From the NCBI RefSeq assembly GCF_027924405.1, contig NZ_AP026978.1:5270001-5334000 (forward strand): a stretch of 64,000 nucleotides of DNA, given 5' to 3'. Below the pieces are notes generated by a model that ran no database searches, was not told the origin of the DNA, and saw nothing but the letters and a program-made list of their open reading frames with translations. Origin of the DNA: Nocardia sputorum. GTDB lineage: Bacteria > Actinomycetota > Actinomycetes > Mycobacteriales > Mycobacteriaceae. A program made the position numbers and the translations under genes. This document shows positions 34,371 through 44,071 of this stretch, piece by piece (positions within the stretch are counted from its first letter, which is position 1; each line of letters opens with the position of its first letter).

Positions 34371-35566
34371 CCGGCACCGATCCCACCTACATCAGCTCGA
34401 TGGAGCATTTCGAGTCCCTGCGGCACGAGGAGATCTACGCGAAGGCGCAGCAGATCGACGCCGCGCAGGTGCTGCGCGCCTCGACGATCTGGCTCGAGGC
34501 GGCAGGGGCGCTCACCACGTCGTTCCCGCTCACCCACGCCGGGGTGAACCGCGTGATGGACACGGCCGAATGGAAGGGCGCCGCCGCCGACGCCGCTCAG
34601 GCTTGCGCACGCAGTTTCGCGGCGTCGGCCGACGAACTGGCCGCGGTGCTCGGCCAGGTCGGCGCCCGGCTCGGAGGCGTCGCCGCGGCCGCCGAGGCGG
34701 TGAAACTCGCGGTGGTGCCGCCGGGTGCGTCCGGACCGGTGGGCGCGATCGCGCAACTGCTGGAGGCGGCGCACGTCATCGACGCGCAGATGGCGCAGGA
34801 GGCCCTGCGCCAAGAGGCCCTGCTCGCGATGAACATGGTCTACAAGCCCGCCTATTCCGCCGCGGGAAGCGCCGTGCCCGCGCTGCCCGAACCACCCGCG
34901 GTCGCCGCACCGGCCACGCCGCCGTCGGTCTCCCCCGGCACGCCGCGATACTCCGCGCCGGAACAGACGCCGCCGAACGGGCAATGGTCGCCGGACACAA
35001 CGCAGCCCGCGCCTGCCGCACCGGAATCGTCCGCCCCGTCCCACAATCCGGCACCGCAAGTCCAGCCGAAACCGGATCCGCGAACTCCTGCGGAGCCACC
35101 CGTCCAGCAGGCTCCGCCACCGCAGCAGGCTCCGTCCACCCAGGCGCCGCAGCCCACGCCGACGACTCCGTCACCTGAGCCGGCTCCGCCGACACAGCAG
35201 GCACCGTCCACGACCGCGCCGCCTCCACCACCGAGCCCGTCATCCGCCCCGCCCGCGCCGCAGATCCCGGAACCCACGCAACCACCGAGTTCCTCCGCGC
35301 CGCCACCACCGAGCCCATCGCCCGAACCCCCCGCGCCCCAGACCCCGGAACCGACGCAACCACCGAGTTCCTCCGCGCCGCCTCCACCACCGAGCCCACC
35401 GCCGGCCCCGGCGCAACCGCCGAGCCCGCCGCCCGCACCGTCTCCTGCTCCCGGCCCAGCCGTGCCGATGCCCGACCCGAATGGCCAACCCGGCGTCACC
35501 GGGCCGGTGGATGGCAGCCAGCAGCAGGTTCCGACGACCAACCAACCCGGCGTCGTGCCCTCCTGA
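34367..35566 (+). CDS. PPE-like ESX substrate with long proline-rich tail
   Basis: This 399-residue protein has an N-terminal helical ESX-substrate domain (residues 1-165) with a W-K-G turn at 69-71 between two helices. A Pro/Ser/Thr/Gln-rich disordered region follows to the end (about 180-399). Inside this tail a 78-bp unit (P-E-P-T-Q-P-P-S-S-S-A-P-P-P-P core) is repeated in tandem. The organisation resembles PPE proteins, but the length and tail are particular to nocardiae. It overlaps the small partner gene by 4 bases. A surface-exposed or wall-spanning role for the tail is likely by analogy; no catalytic motif is visible. Confidence 0.75.
   Translation: MTGTDPTYISSMEHFESLRHEEIYAKAQQIDAAQVLRASTIWLEAAGALTTSFPLTHAGVNRVMDTAEWKGAAADAAQACARSFAASADELAAVLGQVGARLGGVAAAAEAVKLAVVPPGASGPVGAIAQLLEAAHVIDAQMAQEALRQEALLAMNMVYKPAYSAAGSAVPALPEPPAVAAPATPPSVSPGTPRYSAPEQTPPNGQWSPDTTQPAPAAPESSAPSHNPAPQVQPKPDPRTPAEPPVQQAPPPQQAPSTQAPQPTPTTPSPEPAPPTQQAPSTTAPPPPPSPSSAPPAPQIPEPTQPPSSSAPPPPSPSPEPPAPQTPEPTQPPSSSAPPPPPSPPPAPAQPPSPPPAPSPAPGPAVPMPDPNGQPGVTGPVDGSQQQVPTTNQPGVVPS
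35217..35400 (+). repeat. 78-bp tandem repeats in the PPE-like tail
   Basis: Copies are exactly 78 bp apart (for example ACCACCGAGTTCC at 35281 and 35359) and keep the reading frame, about two and a half units. The unit encodes a P/S-rich 26-residue block. Such repeats can expand or contract by slippage and change tail length. Confidence 0.7.
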
Positions 35567-35597
35567 CAGCTCGCTGGGACACCGGTCCTAACGCCGT

Positions 35598-35621
35598 GGG
35601 GCCGGAGCCGAGTCCGGCCCC
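35598..35621. terminator. Stem-loop between convergent PPE-like gene and proB
   Basis: GGGGCCGGA and its exact complement TCCGGCCCC with a 6-base loop lie in the 146-bp gap between two converging genes. It could serve both directions. There is no U-tract. Confidence 0.45.
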
Positions 35622-35712
35622 CAGCACTTCACCACGCGTGGCGAACTCCGGATCGCAGGTCGATATCCGCTGTGCGCCGGTGCCCGGCCGCGGAGTTCAG
35701 CACCAGGTGCGA

Positions 35713-36861
35713 TCAGACCTTCACCAGGTCGTCGGCGTGGATGACGGGACGTTGCATGGTGTCGGGGAGTTCGGCGGTAGAACGGCCGAGCATGCCAGCC
35801 AGTTCGGTGCTGTCGTATTCGACGACACCCCGGGCGACCACGCGGCCGTCGGGGGCCACCAGGTCGACCACGTCGCCTCCGTAGAAGCGGCCGCGGACGC
35901 CCACGATCCCGGCCGCGAGCAGCGACCGGCGCCGGTGCGCCACCGCTTGGACGGCGCCGTCGTCGATGAGCAGCGCGCCGCGGCTGTCGGCGGCGTGCCG
36001 GACCCAGAACTTGCGGGCGGACAACCGCACCGGACGCGCGGCGAACGCGGTGCCCACGGTGCCGGTGGTCAGTGCGGTAGCGGCCGACGAGGCGGCGGCC
36101 AGCAGGACCGGTACGCCGGCGTCCGCGGCCAGCCGCGCCGCCGACAGCTTGGACGCCATGCCGCCGGTGCCGAGCGCACCGCCGCTGCCCGCGATCACGC
36201 CGTCCAGATCGGCGCTGCTGCGCACTTCGGGGATCAGCGTGGCCGCTCCTTTGCGCGGGTCGCCGTCGTAGAGGCCCGCCACGTCCGACAGCAGCACGAG
36301 CGCGTCGGCGCCGACCAGGTGGGCGACCAGCGCGGCGAGCCGGTCGTTGTCGCCGAAGCGGATCTCCTCCGTCGCGACCGTGTCGTTCTCGTTCACCACG
36401 GCCACCGCGCCGAGCGAGCGCAGGCGATCGAGGGTGCGCTGCGCGTTGCGGTGGTGCTCGCGGCGCGCGAAGTCGTCGGCGCTCAGCAGCACCTGCCCGA
36501 CCGTGCGGTGGTAGCGGGCGAACGACGTGCCCCACGCGTGCGCGAGGGCGAGCTGCCCGACGCTCGCCGCGGCCTGCTTGGTGGCCAGATCACGCGGACG
36601 GCTGGTCAGGCCGAGTGGCGCGATGCCCGCGCCGATCGCGCCCGAGGACACGACGACGACGTCGGATCCGGCGCGCATCCGCGCCTCCACCGCGTCCGCG
36701 AGCCGATCCAGCCGTGCGGTATCCAGGCCGCCCTTCAGACTGGTCAACGCCGACGAACCGATCTTCACCACGACCCGGCGCGCCGCCGCGATCGCCAGCC
36801 GCGCCTCGCTCAGGCCCGAGGAATCCGCCTCGGCGCTGATAGACCTCACCTGCATCGCCAC
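35713..36861 (-). CDS. proB: Glutamate 5-kinase with PUA domain
   Basis: This 382-residue enzyme phosphorylates glutamate at C5, the first step of proline synthesis. The amino-acid kinase domain shows [11 protein letters not shown] near residue 30, S-S-G-A-I-G-A-G near residue 72 and [12 protein letters not shown] near residue 170. The C-terminal 100 residues ([11 protein letters not shown] then [14 protein letters not shown]) form a PUA domain. I start at the GTG at 36861, with AGGGAG four bases upstream; an ATG six bases downstream is the alternative. It sits 52 bp after obg, as in mycobacteria. Confidence 0.95.
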   Translation of the reverse strand: MAMQVRSISAEADSSGLSEARLAIAAARRVVVKIGSSALTSLKGGLDTARLDRLADAVEARMRAGSDVVVVSSGAIGAGIAPLGLTSRPRDLATKQAAASVGQLALAHAWGTSFARYHRTVGQVLLSADDFARREHHRNAQRTLDRLRSLGAVAVVNENDTVATEEIRFGDNDRLAALVAHLVGADALVLLSDVAGLYDGDPRKGAATLIPEVRSSADLDGVIAGSGGALGTGGMASKLSAARLAADAGVPVLLAAASSAATALTTGTVGTAFAARPVRLSARKFWVRHAADSRGALLIDDGAVQAVAHRRRSLLAAGIVGVRGRFYGGDVVDLVAPDGRVVARGVVEYDSTELAGMLGRSTAELPDTMQRPVIHADDLVKV

Positions 36862-36913
36862 CGAACTCCCTGCACCACAATCGAATCCACGGTAGCCGGG
36901 ACGAATGCCCCGC

Positions 36914-38368
36914 CTATTCCTCGTCTTCCCGCACCAGACCGCGTCGCACCCGGGACGCGTGCTTGCGCTCGGCCGCGCTGACCCGGTCGGTCTGCTCCAG
37001 CCGGATGTCGGTGCCGCGCCCGGTGGGCACCATGTCGATGCCCGCGGAGATCTGCGGCTCCCAGTCGAACGTCACGTCGCCGATGGTCACCGGCGCGCCC
37101 GGTTCCGCGCCCTGCCGCACCAGTTCGTCTTCCACGCCCAGGCGGGCCAGCCGATCGGCCAGGTAGCCGACGGCCTCGTCGTTGTCGAATTGGGTCTGCC
37201 GCACCCAGCGCTCCGGCCGAGTGCCGCGCACGATGAAGCCGCCCGGCTCCTCCGGGTCGGCGATGACGCTGAATCCGGTCTCGTCCACCGCGATCGGGCG
37301 GATGACCGGGCGCTTCGGCGCGGCCTGCGGATGCTCCTCGCGGTACCGGCGCACCAGGTCGGCGAGAGCGAACGTCAGCGGGCGCAGACCCGCCCGGCTC
37401 ACCGCGGAGATCTCGAACACCGGCCAGCCGCGCTCGGTGAACTCCGGAGTCACCATCTCGGCCAATTCGGCCGCGTCGGGCACGTCGATCTTGTTCAAGA
37501 TCACCACCCGGGGGCGGTCGGCCAGGTCGCCGAGCCCGGCGTCCGCGCTCAGCGCGGGCTGGTAGGCGGCGAGTTCGGCCTCGAGCGCGTCGACGTCGGA
37601 GACCGGGTCGCGGCCCGGCTCCAGTGTCGCGCAGTCCACCACGTGGGCGAGCACCGCGCAGCGCTCGAGATGCCGCAGGAAGTCCAGGCCAAGTCCGCGG
37701 CCCTCGCTGGCGCCGGGAATCAGCCCGGGCACATCGGCGACCGTGAACGTGGTGTCGCCGCTGGCGACGACGCCGAGATTCGGCACCAGCGTGGTGAACG
37801 GGTAGTCGGCGATCTTCGGCTTGGCCGCCGACAGCACAGAGACCAGCGAGGACTTGCCCGCCGAAGGGAAGCCGACGAGCCCGACGTCGGCGACCGACTT
37901 CAGCTCCAAGACCAGGTCGAGCTCTTCGCCGTCCTCGCCGAGCAGCGCGAAACCCGGCGCCTTACGGGCCTTCGACGCCAGCGCGGCATTGCCGAGCCCG
38001 CCTCGGCCGCCACGCGCGACGATGAAACGGTTGCCGGCACCGACCAGGTCGACGAGCACTTTGCCGTCGTCGTCGAGTACCACGGTGCCGTCGGGCACCT
38101 TCAACACCAGGTCGCCGCCCTGTTTGCCGTCCCGGTTACCACCCTCGCCCGGTTTGCCGTTGCCTGCCTTCGCGTGCGGGTGGAAGTGGAAGTCCAGCAG
38201 GGTGTGCACGTTGGAGTCGACCTCGAGGATGACGTCGCCGCCGTTGCCGCCGTTGCCGCCGTCCGGCCCGCCGAGCGGCTTGAACTTCTCGCGGTGCACC
38301 GAGGCGCAACCGTGGCCGCCTTTACCCGCACGCACATGCAGTACGACGCGGTCGATGAACTTGGACAT
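36914..38368 (-). CDS. obg: GTPase Obg (CgtA)
   Basis: This 484-residue ribosome-assembly GTPase has the glycine-rich Obg N-terminal domain ([19 protein letters not shown]; residues 16-155). The G domain carries G-F-P-S-A-G-K-S-S (G1), D-V-P-G-L-I-P-G-A (G3) and N-K-I-D (G4), and an OCT domain closes the C-terminus ([11 protein letters not shown]). Obg binds the 50S subunit and links assembly to ppGpp. The ATG at 38366-38368 is used because conservation begins at M-S-K-F-I-D. It lies downstream of rpmA, but a strong intrinsic terminator in between means that obg probably has its own promoter or relies on read-through. Confidence 0.97.
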   Translation of the reverse strand: MSKFIDRVVLHVRAGKGGHGCASVHREKFKPLGGPDGGNGGNGGDVILEVDSNVHTLLDFHFHPHAKAGNGKPGEGGNRDGKQGGDLVLKVPDGTVVLDDDGKVLVDLVGAGNRFIVARGGRGGLGNAALASKARKAPGFALLGEDGEELDLVLELKSVADVGLVGFPSAGKSSLVSVLSAAKPKIADYPFTTLVPNLGVVASGDTTFTVADVPGLIPGASEGRGLGLDFLRHLERCAVLAHVVDCATLEPGRDPVSDVDALEAELAAYQPALSADAGLGDLADRPRVVILNKIDVPDAAELAEMVTPEFTERGWPVFEISAVSRAGLRPLTFALADLVRRYREEHPQAAPKRPVIRPIAVDETGFSVIADPEEPGGFIVRGTRPERWVRQTQFDNDEAVGYLADRLARLGVEDELVRQGAEPGAPVTIGDVTFDWEPQISAGIDMVPTGRGTDIRLEQTDRVSAAERKHASRVRRGLVREDEE

Positions 38369-38426
38369 ACGCCGAATCATCCTCCTTCGGGACTGGTCGT
38401 ACTGGACGCTGGTCGTTCGAGAACAC

Positions 38427-38460
38427 GAAAAACGGGCCAGGGTTCCGAGACCCTGACCCG
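38427..38460 (-). terminator. Intrinsic terminator after rpmA
   Basis: On the minus strand an 11-bp stem (one G-U pair) with a 6-base loop at 38433-38460 is followed at once by TTTTT (38428-38432). It lies 31 bp past the rpmA stop. It is one of two classical U-tract terminators in the window and should end the rplU-rpmA transcript before obg. Confidence 0.88.
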
Positions 38461-38490
38461 CTCGCTGTTAATCCGGAAGTGGTTCGGCGG

Positions 38491-38757
38491 TCAGGCCTGA
38501 ACCGGCTCCGGGACCACGATGTTGACGGTCTTGCGTCCACGCTTGGTGCCGAACTCCACCGCGCCCGCCGCCAGGGCGAACAGGGTGTCGTCACCGCCAC
38601 GGCCGACGTTCACGCCGGGGTGGAAGTGGGTGCCGCGCTGACGCACCAGGATCTCGCCCGCCTTGACCGACTGGCCGCCGAAGCGCTTGACGCCGAGTCG
38701 CTGGGCGTTGGAATCACGTCCGTTCCGGGAGCTGGACGCGCCCTTCTTGTGTGCCAT
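38491..38757 (-). CDS. rpmA: 50S ribosomal protein L27
   Basis: This 88-residue protein begins [16 protein letters not shown] and continues with the typical [11 protein letters not shown] and [21 protein letters not shown]. The N-terminus reaches the peptidyl transferase centre, and the protein lacks the Firmicutes-type cleavable N-terminal leader. It is 22 bp downstream of rplU and co-transcribed. Confidence 0.98.
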   Translation of the reverse strand: MAHKKGASSSRNGRDSNAQRLGVKRFGGQSVKAGEILVRQRGTHFHPGVNVGRGGDDTLFALAAGAVEFGTKRGRKTVNIVVPEPVQA

Positions 38758-38779
38758 AGCTGGTTCTCCTCGGGATGTC

Positions 38780-39091
38780 TTACTTGATGCCGGTGACCTT
38801 GAGGACCGTCAGCGGCTGACGGTGACCCTGGCGCTTGTGGTAGCCGGTCTTGTTCTTGAACTTGTGGATGCGGATCTTCGGACCCTTGGTCTGCTCGACC
38901 ACCTCGGCGGCCACGGAGACCTTGGCCAGCTTGTCGGCATCGGTGGTCAGCTCCGCGCCATCGACGACGAGGACGGGATCCAGCGCCACGGCGGTGCCCG
39001 GCGCACCCTCGATCTTCTCGACCTTCACCAGGTCACCGACCGCGACCTTGTACTGCTTTCCGCCGGTCTTGACGATCGCGTACGTTGCCAT
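38780..39091 (-). CDS. rplU: 50S ribosomal protein L21
   Basis: This 103-residue protein begins [16 protein letters not shown] and ends [17 protein letters not shown], both standard for L21. It binds 23S rRNA. AAGAAGGG precedes the start. It is the first gene of the rplU-rpmA operon. Confidence 0.98.
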   Translation of the reverse strand: MATYAIVKTGGKQYKVAVGDLVKVEKIEGAPGTAVALDPVLVVDGAELTTDADKLAKVSVAAEVVEQTKGPKIRIHKFKNKTGYHKRQGHRQPLTVLKVTGIK

Positions 39092-39421
39092 CGGTCGGCT
39101 GCCCTTCTTCCTATAGTGCTCGGCACTTGCTCACGCGGCGACTCCTCCGGTCTGAAACCACCGGAAACCGCCACACGACTGGTCTGGTAATCGCCACCGC
39201 CTCGGCATCTGGTGGCTCTCGGTATCGAACTGTCGAGAACCGGGCCACGAAGACAAAATATGTTGTCACCGGGCAGCGACTGTCCAAGATTACAGGACGG
39301 CTACCGCGACGACCAAACCGGCGTCCACGCCCGCGCCGCGGTCATGCCACCGGTTCGCTGCCCGGACGCACGTGGCCCCCACCGGAACGACCGGCGGGGG
39401 CCACGGCACGTGGGCGAGGAC
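39092..39421 (-). promoter_or_regulatory. Leader and promoter region of rplU-rpmA
   Basis: These 330 bases lie between rne and rplU and contain no gene. An AT-rich patch (minus strand ACAACATATTTTGTC near 39253-39267), flanked by TTGGAC about 20 bases upstream, is the best promoter candidate, leaving a leader of about 160 bases. I see no L21-leader-type RNA consensus that I could name. Confidence 0.35.
39372..39404 (-). terminator. Large stem-loop after rne
   Basis: GTGGCCCCC-N-CCGG pairs with CCGG-N-GGGGGCCAC across a 5-base loop, 18 bp past the rne stop. The stem is nearly perfect over 13 pairs, but no U-run follows. It probably ends rne mRNA or protects its 3' end. Confidence 0.55.
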
Positions 39422-42400
39422 TCAGTTCGGCGCTTCCGGCGCACCGGCCGGGCGGCCGACCGCCCGCCTGCGCGGCCGGTTGCGCTGCGGCAATTCGGCC
39501 GCTTCCGGCTGGGAGTAGTCGATCGCGGGGGCGGGCGCCTGATCACCGGTGGGCAGCACGAACACCGCTCCCGAGCTGTCCGCCGCCGGTGCGGCGGCCG
39601 AACGGGCAACCCTTCGGCGACGAGCCGGACGGGCCGCCGGTGCGGCGACACCGTTGGCGGCCGCACCGGTCTCCGATGCCGGAACGGGCTCGGCAGCCGA
39701 GACGGGTTCGGCGACAGGCTCGGGCTCGGCGGCCGGAGCGGACTCCGCGACGGAGACCGGCTCCTCCGCCGGTACCGGCTCGACCTTCTCGACTTCCTCG
39801 ATGACCTCCACCACTTCGGCGGGCTCGGTCTCGGGCTCCTCGGCGGGCACCGCCACCGCGGCTTCGACGGTCTCCGTGACCACCCGCTCCGCGGCGGATT
39901 CGTCGGCGACCGCGACCCGCGGCTCGACGGCGTCCTCGGCTTGTTCGGGCTCGTCGGACTGGTGCGCCGCCATCGCCAGCGCCACTGGATGCGCCCGCTT
40001 GACCGCCGCCTCTTCCTCGGGGTGCTCGGGCGCGGGACCGGATCCGTTGGCCGGCTGGGCGGGCGCGGCCGCACCCTTGTCGCGGCCCCGCCGCCTGCGC
40101 GAACCGCTCTCGCGGGTGCGCCCCGCGGTCTCTTCGCCGGAACCGGGCTCCACCGGGTAGGTGTGCACGAGGATGCCGCGGCCGTGGCAGTGCTCGCAGG
40201 TGGTGGAGAACGCCTCGACCAGGCCGGTGCCGAGCTTCTTGCGGGTCATCTGGACCAGCCCCAGCGAGGTGACCTCGGAGACCTGATGGCGGGTACGGTC
40301 GCGGCCCAGCGCCTCGGTCAGGCGGCGCAGCACCAGATCGCGGTTGGACTCGAGCACCATGTCGATGAAGTCGACGACGATCATGCCGCCGATGTCGCGC
40401 AGCCGCATCTGGCGCACGATCTCCTCGGCGGCCTCCAGGTTGTTCCTGGTGACCGTCTCCTCCAGATTGCTGCCGCCGGAACCGGTGAACTTGCCGGTGT
40501 TCACGTCGATCACCGTCATGGCCTCGGTGCGGTCGATCACCAGGGTGCCGCCCGACGGCAGCCACACCTTACGATCCAGCGCCTTGGCCAGCTGTTCGTC
40601 GATCCGGTAGGTCTCGAACACGTCGACGCCGTTGTTCTCGTGCCGGTTGACCCGGGCGAGCAGGTCCGGCGCGACGGTGCCGATGTACTTCTCGACCGTG
40701 CTCCAGGCCCGGTCGCCTTCGATGACCAGCTTGGAGAAGTCCTCGTTGAACAGGTCGCGGATGACCTTGACCAGCAGGTCGGGCTCTTCGTAGAGCGTCT
40801 TGGGCGCGTTGTTGTCCTTGCCGGTCTGCTGCTGGATCGTGCGCCACGTGGCCTGCAGCCGCTCCACGTCGCGGGCCAGCTCGGTCTCGCTGACGCCTTC
40901 GGAGGCGGTGCGGATGATCACACCGGCGTCGGCGGGCACGATGTCGCGCAGGATCTCCTTCAGCCGCTTGCGCTCGGTGTCGGGCAGCTTGCGGCTGATG
41001 CCGGTGGAGGTGCCGCCGGGCACGTACACCAGGAAACGACCGGCCAGGCTGATCTGCGTGGTCAACCGCGCGCCCTTGTGGCCGACCGGGTCCTTGCTCA
41101 CCTGGACCAGCACCTGGTCGCCGGGCTTGAGCGCCTGCTCGATCTTGCGCTCCTTGCCGCCGAGACCGGCGGCTTCCCAGTTGACCTCACCGGCGTAGAG
41201 CACGCCGTTGCGGCCGCGGCCGATGTCGACGAACGCGGCTTCCATGCTGGGCAGCACGTTCTGCACCTTGCCCAGGTAGACGTTGCCCACCATGGACGCC
41301 GAACCGGTGCTGGTCACGAAGTGCTCGACCAGGACGTTGTCCTCGAGCACGGCCACCTGCGTCGCGGTCGGGTGGTCCGGGAAGGACTTCTCGCGCACGA
41401 CCATCACGCGGTCCACCGCTTCGCGCCGGGCCAGGAACTCCGACTCGGTCAGGATCGGCGGACGGCGGCGGCCCGCCTCACGGCCGTCCCGCCTGCGCTG
41501 CCGCTTGGCCTCCAGCCGGGTGGAGCCGGTGATGCCCTGGACCTCGTCGGACGCGGCGCGGCTGCGGGTCTTGTTGCGCGGCTCGCGCTCGTGCACGACC
41601 GTGTTCGGCGGATCGTCGTCGGAGGCCTCGTTCTCGCCGGACTCACCGGCCACCTTGCGGCGACGACGGCGACGGCGGCGGCGGCTCGAGCCTTCCGGCA
41701 CGCCGTCCTCGTCCTCGCCATCGCCGGTCTCCGCGGACTCCGCCTCGGCGGGCTCGGAAGCCGCAGGGGCCGACTCGTCCACGGTCTCGGTCTCGGTCTC
41801 GTCGTCGTTGTCCTCGCCGTCGCCGTCGGCTTCGGACTGCTGCTCACCCCTGCCACGACCCCGGCCGCGGCGGCCACGGCGCCTGCGCCGGGGCTGGCCG
41901 TCGGCTTCGCCCTGCTGGTCGGACTCGCGCTCGTCCTCGACCTCGGTCTCGTCCTCGGCGGGCTCGGGCGCCTGCTGCTCGGTGTGCCGGGTTTCCCGCT
42001 CGGCGCGCCGCTGTCTGCGCGCCTGCTCGGCGGCCGCGGCGTCCGGCGACAGGAACAGCGGCGCCTGCACGACGGCGGCGGACTCGAACACCGCCGGGGT
42101 CACCGGCTCGGCCTCGGGTCGCACCGAGTGCGTGAACAGCTGCGTGTGGTGCGCCGCCGCGCCGGTGGACGGTTGCGTGGCGCTCGGCACGTCCGGCGCG
42201 GAGAAGATGACGCCCGTACCGGTGAAGGACGCGTCGGCCTCGGCCGCGCGCGGTGGTTCCGGAGGTTCGGCCGGTGTGGCCGCGTCCGCCGCGGGCTCGG
42301 CGGCCTGCGGCGGTGCGGGGGGCTCGGCCTGCCCCACGGCGGGCTGCTCGGCGGCATCGGCCTCGACCGTCACCAAGGCGTCGCGCACCGACTCGGCGAC

Positions 42401-42574
42401 CGCGCGGTCGACGTTCGACTGCGCGCTGCGCGCGTCCGCCCCCATCTCGGTCAGCTTGGCCAGGATGCGCTTGCTCGTTACCCCCAGCAGCTTGGCGAGT
42501 GCGTGAACTCGGATTCGCTCCGGCAATTGTTCGGCATCCTGTGATGTTGTATCCAGCGGCTCTTGATCGGCCAC
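39422..42574 (-). CDS. rne: Ribonuclease E/G family protein
   Basis: This 1050-residue endoribonuclease has an N-terminal disordered half with a small IF2-N-like helix motif (R-I-R-V-H-A-L-A-K-L-L-G-V-T-S-K-R-I, residues 20-37) and Arg-rich and acidic blocks. The S1 domain follows (Y-L-G-K-V-Q-N-V-L-P-S-M-E-A-A-F-V-D-I, about 430-510). Then come the DNase-I-like catalytic domain with its acidic metal sites (V-I-D-V-N-T-G near 690 and V-V-D-F-I-D near 733), the zinc-link C-E-H-C-H-G-R-G near 795, and a disordered Ala/Glu/Pro tail. The catalytic core in the middle with tails on both sides is the actinobacterial arrangement. The GTG at 42572-42574, with GAGGAG five bases upstream, is the start. 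It processes rRNA and mRNA. Confidence 0.96.
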   Translation of the reverse strand: MADQEPLDTTSQDAEQLPERIRVHALAKLLGVTSKRILAKLTEMGADARSAQSNVDRAVAESVRDALVTVEADAAEQPAVGQAEPPAPPQAAEPAADAATPAEPPEPPRAAEADASFTGTGVIFSAPDVPSATQPSTGAAAHHTQLFTHSVRPEAEPVTPAVFESAAVVQAPLFLSPDAAAAEQARRQRRAERETRHTEQQAPEPAEDETEVEDERESDQQGEADGQPRRRRRGRRGRGRGRGEQQSEADGDGEDNDDETETETVDESAPAASEPAEAESAETGDGEDEDGVPEGSSRRRRRRRRRKVAGESGENEASDDDPPNTVVHEREPRNKTRSRAASDEVQGITGSTRLEAKRQRRRDGREAGRRRPPILTESEFLARREAVDRVMVVREKSFPDHPTATQVAVLEDNVLVEHFVTSTGSASMVGNVYLGKVQNVLPSMEAAFVDIGRGRNGVLYAGEVNWEAAGLGGKERKIEQALKPGDQVLVQVSKDPVGHKGARLTTQISLAGRFLVYVPGGTSTGISRKLPDTERKRLKEILRDIVPADAGVIIRTASEGVSETELARDVERLQATWRTIQQQTGKDNNAPKTLYEEPDLLVKVIRDLFNEDFSKLVIEGDRAWSTVEKYIGTVAPDLLARVNRHENNGVDVFETYRIDEQLAKALDRKVWLPSGGTLVIDRTEAMTVIDVNTGKFTGSGGSNLEETVTRNNLEAAEEIVRQMRLRDIGGMIVVDFIDMVLESNRDLVLRRLTEALGRDRTRHQVSEVTSLGLVQMTRKKLGTGLVEAFSTTCEHCHGRGILVHTYPVEPGSGEETAGRTRESGSRRRRGRDKGAAAPAQPANGSGPAPEHPEEEAAVKRAHPVALAMAAHQSDEPEQAEDAVEPRVAVADESAAERVVTETVEAAVAVPAEEPETEPAEVVEVIEEVEKVEPVPAEEPVSVAESAPAAEPEPVAEPVSAAEPVPASETGAAANGVAAPAARPARRRRVARSAAAPAADSSGAVFVLPTGDQAPAPAIDYSQPEAAELPQRNRPRRRAVGRPAGAPEAPN

Positions 42575-43044
42575 GAAGTCTCCTCGGGCCCCCGGGCGCG
42601 TCCCTCCCGGCGGGAGTGACGCGGCCGACGCGGGGGCGCTGTCCGTTCGACTCGCACCCGGTGGGCGCGAGATCAAGTGGTCTCGCCCCGCGTGCCCGGT
42701 TATCTCCTCGGTCGTTCGTCGTTCGGGCTAACTGGTCACGCGGCGCCTGGCTGTATGGCTGAACTCCGCGGTTCGAGCGCTCATCCAGCGTGCCTACACG
42801 GATATCCGACCCGGTGACCAGGCCATTTACCCGTGGCAGCGATGATCGGCATCGAGCCGTGGTGTCATCCGGCTGCGCTCGTCACGTCTCGTTCGCGCAC
42901 CTGCACGAACAGTCGGCGTCGAATGCAGCCGATGCCAGTATCCCACACCCCGCGCCGGGCGTTCGCCATCGGCGCTCGACTCGGTCCGGCCCGCGGCGCG
43001 AACACCGGTGTCGCGGCGGCGCGGGCACGACGATCGAGACGTGG
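42575..43044 (-). promoter_or_regulatory. Long upstream region of rne
   Basis: These 470 bases between rne and ndk contain no gene that I can support. Two hairpins are close to the rne start: a perfect 6-bp stem at 42604-42616 and a GCGAGA/TCTCGC stem at 42667-42686. A long structured 5' leader would suit RNase E autoregulation, as in other bacteria; the promoter itself is not obvious. Confidence 0.4.
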
Positions 43045-43461
43045 TCAGGCGGGCCGCTCGGGGAACCAGAGCGCGATCTCCCGCTTGGCCGATTCGGGGG
43101 AATCCGAGCCGTGGACCAGGTTCTCCTGGGTCTCCAGAGCGAAGTCTCCGCGAATGCTGCCGGGCACGGCCTTGTCCACCGGATCGGTGCCGCCGGCGAT
43201 CTGGCGGAACGCGGCGATCGCGCGGGGACCCTCCAGGATGGCCGCGACGACCGGGCCCGAGGTGATGAACTCGATCAGGGACCCGAAGAACGGCTTCTCG
43301 GCGTGCTCGGCGTAGTGGCCCTGGGCCAGTTCCTCCGACACGTGCTTCAGTTCGAGGGCGACGATCTTCAGGCCCTTGCGCTCGATCCGTGCCAGCACCT
43401 CGCCGACAAGGCCACGGGCCACACCGTCCGGCTTGATGAGTACCAACGTCTGCTCAGTCAC
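43045..43461 (-). CDS. ndk: Nucleoside diphosphate kinase
   Basis: This 138-residue enzyme exchanges gamma-phosphates between nucleoside di- and triphosphates. It begins [16 protein letters not shown], and the phosphohistidine is in E-N-L-V-H-G-S-D-S near residue 117. The A-I-L-E-G-P-R-A-I block is intact. The start is the GTG at 43459-43461; a weak ribosome site precedes it. The length is normal. Confidence 0.96.
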   Translation of the reverse strand: MTEQTLVLIKPDGVARGLVGEVLARIERKGLKIVALELKHVSEELAQGHYAEHAEKPFFGSLIEFITSGPVVAAILEGPRAIAAFRQIAGGTDPVDKAVPGSIRGDFALETQENLVHGSDSPESAKREIALWFPERPA

Positions 43462-43579
43462 GGCGAACAGCCTATCCGGCACACTTGCGGGCAGCGCACC
43501 AGCGGTCCGGCTGATCGGCGCCCCGGCGCCGCCGCCCCCTCGGCAACAGACCGGCAGCGTCCTCTCCTGAGCCCTCCGG

Positions 43580-43996
43580 CTACGACCGCTGGATGCGCTG
43601 GCTGGGCAGCAGGCCCTTCTCCATCCGGCCGCGCACGTCGGCTCGCAGCACCAGGATGAAGCCCCAGACCACGCCGAACACCACGCCGATCACGCCGATG
43701 GACAGGTGGATGAACGCGCCGAGCAGGACAAGCACTTGCAGGCCGAGATTGAACGGCAATGCCCAGGACCGCCGCTGCAACCCGGCCCCCAGGAACATCA
43801 CCACCGCGAGGACCACGAGATAGGTGCCCGAAAACCAGGTCACCCCGCCGCCGACGTCCGCCACCACCGGCAGGGCCAGCAGCACCACGATCGCCTCCAG
43901 CACCAGCGTCCCCGCCATCACCCCGCGGAACCCCTTCCACGGGTCGGTCGCGGGGGCGGGCACCGCCTGCTCGTCTCGGTCGGCCGGTTCGCTCAT
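43580..43996 (-). CDS. DUF4233 membrane protein (Rv2446c-like)
   Basis: This 138-residue protein has four predicted membrane helices ([17 protein letters not shown], then [13 protein letters not shown], then [12 protein letters not shown], then [15 protein letters not shown]) and a cytoplasmic R-G-R-M-E-K tail. It is the conserved protein always found between folC and ndk in mycolic-acid bacteria; its role is unknown. I start it at the ATG at 43994-43996. The reading frame is open through a 75-bp repeat to an ATG at 44071 that has a better ribosome site (GGAGG), so a form 25 residues longer may be made. Confidence 0.82.
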   Translation of the reverse strand: MSEPADRDEQAVPAPATDPWKGFRGVMAGTLVLEAIVVLLALPVVADVGGGVTWFSGTYLVVLAVVMFLGAGLQRRSWALPFNLGLQVLVLLGAFIHLSIGVIGVVFGVVWGFILVLRADVRGRMEKGLLPSQRIQRS

Positions 43997-44071
43997 GCTG
44001 GATTTGTTGTCGGCATGAGCGGGGCCCTGCGTGGTCACGCTGCGCTTCCGCCTCCAGGCCTGACCGCTCAT
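43997..44071 (-). repeat. 75-bp start-codon repeat, copy A
   Basis: Read on the minus strand, this unit starts at an ATG (44069-44071) and ends directly before the next ATG (43996), in the same frame, encoding 25 residues (M-S-G-Q-A ... [11 protein letters not shown]). Its first 48 bases match copies B and C at 61721 and 61796 with only a few differences. It adds an extra start in front of the DUF4233 gene. Confidence 0.8.

Noticed and set aside
39212..42544. 1110-codon plus-strand frame
   Set aside because: It is antisense to rne; apparent leucine/glycine-rich stretches arise from complement of Glu/Ala codons.
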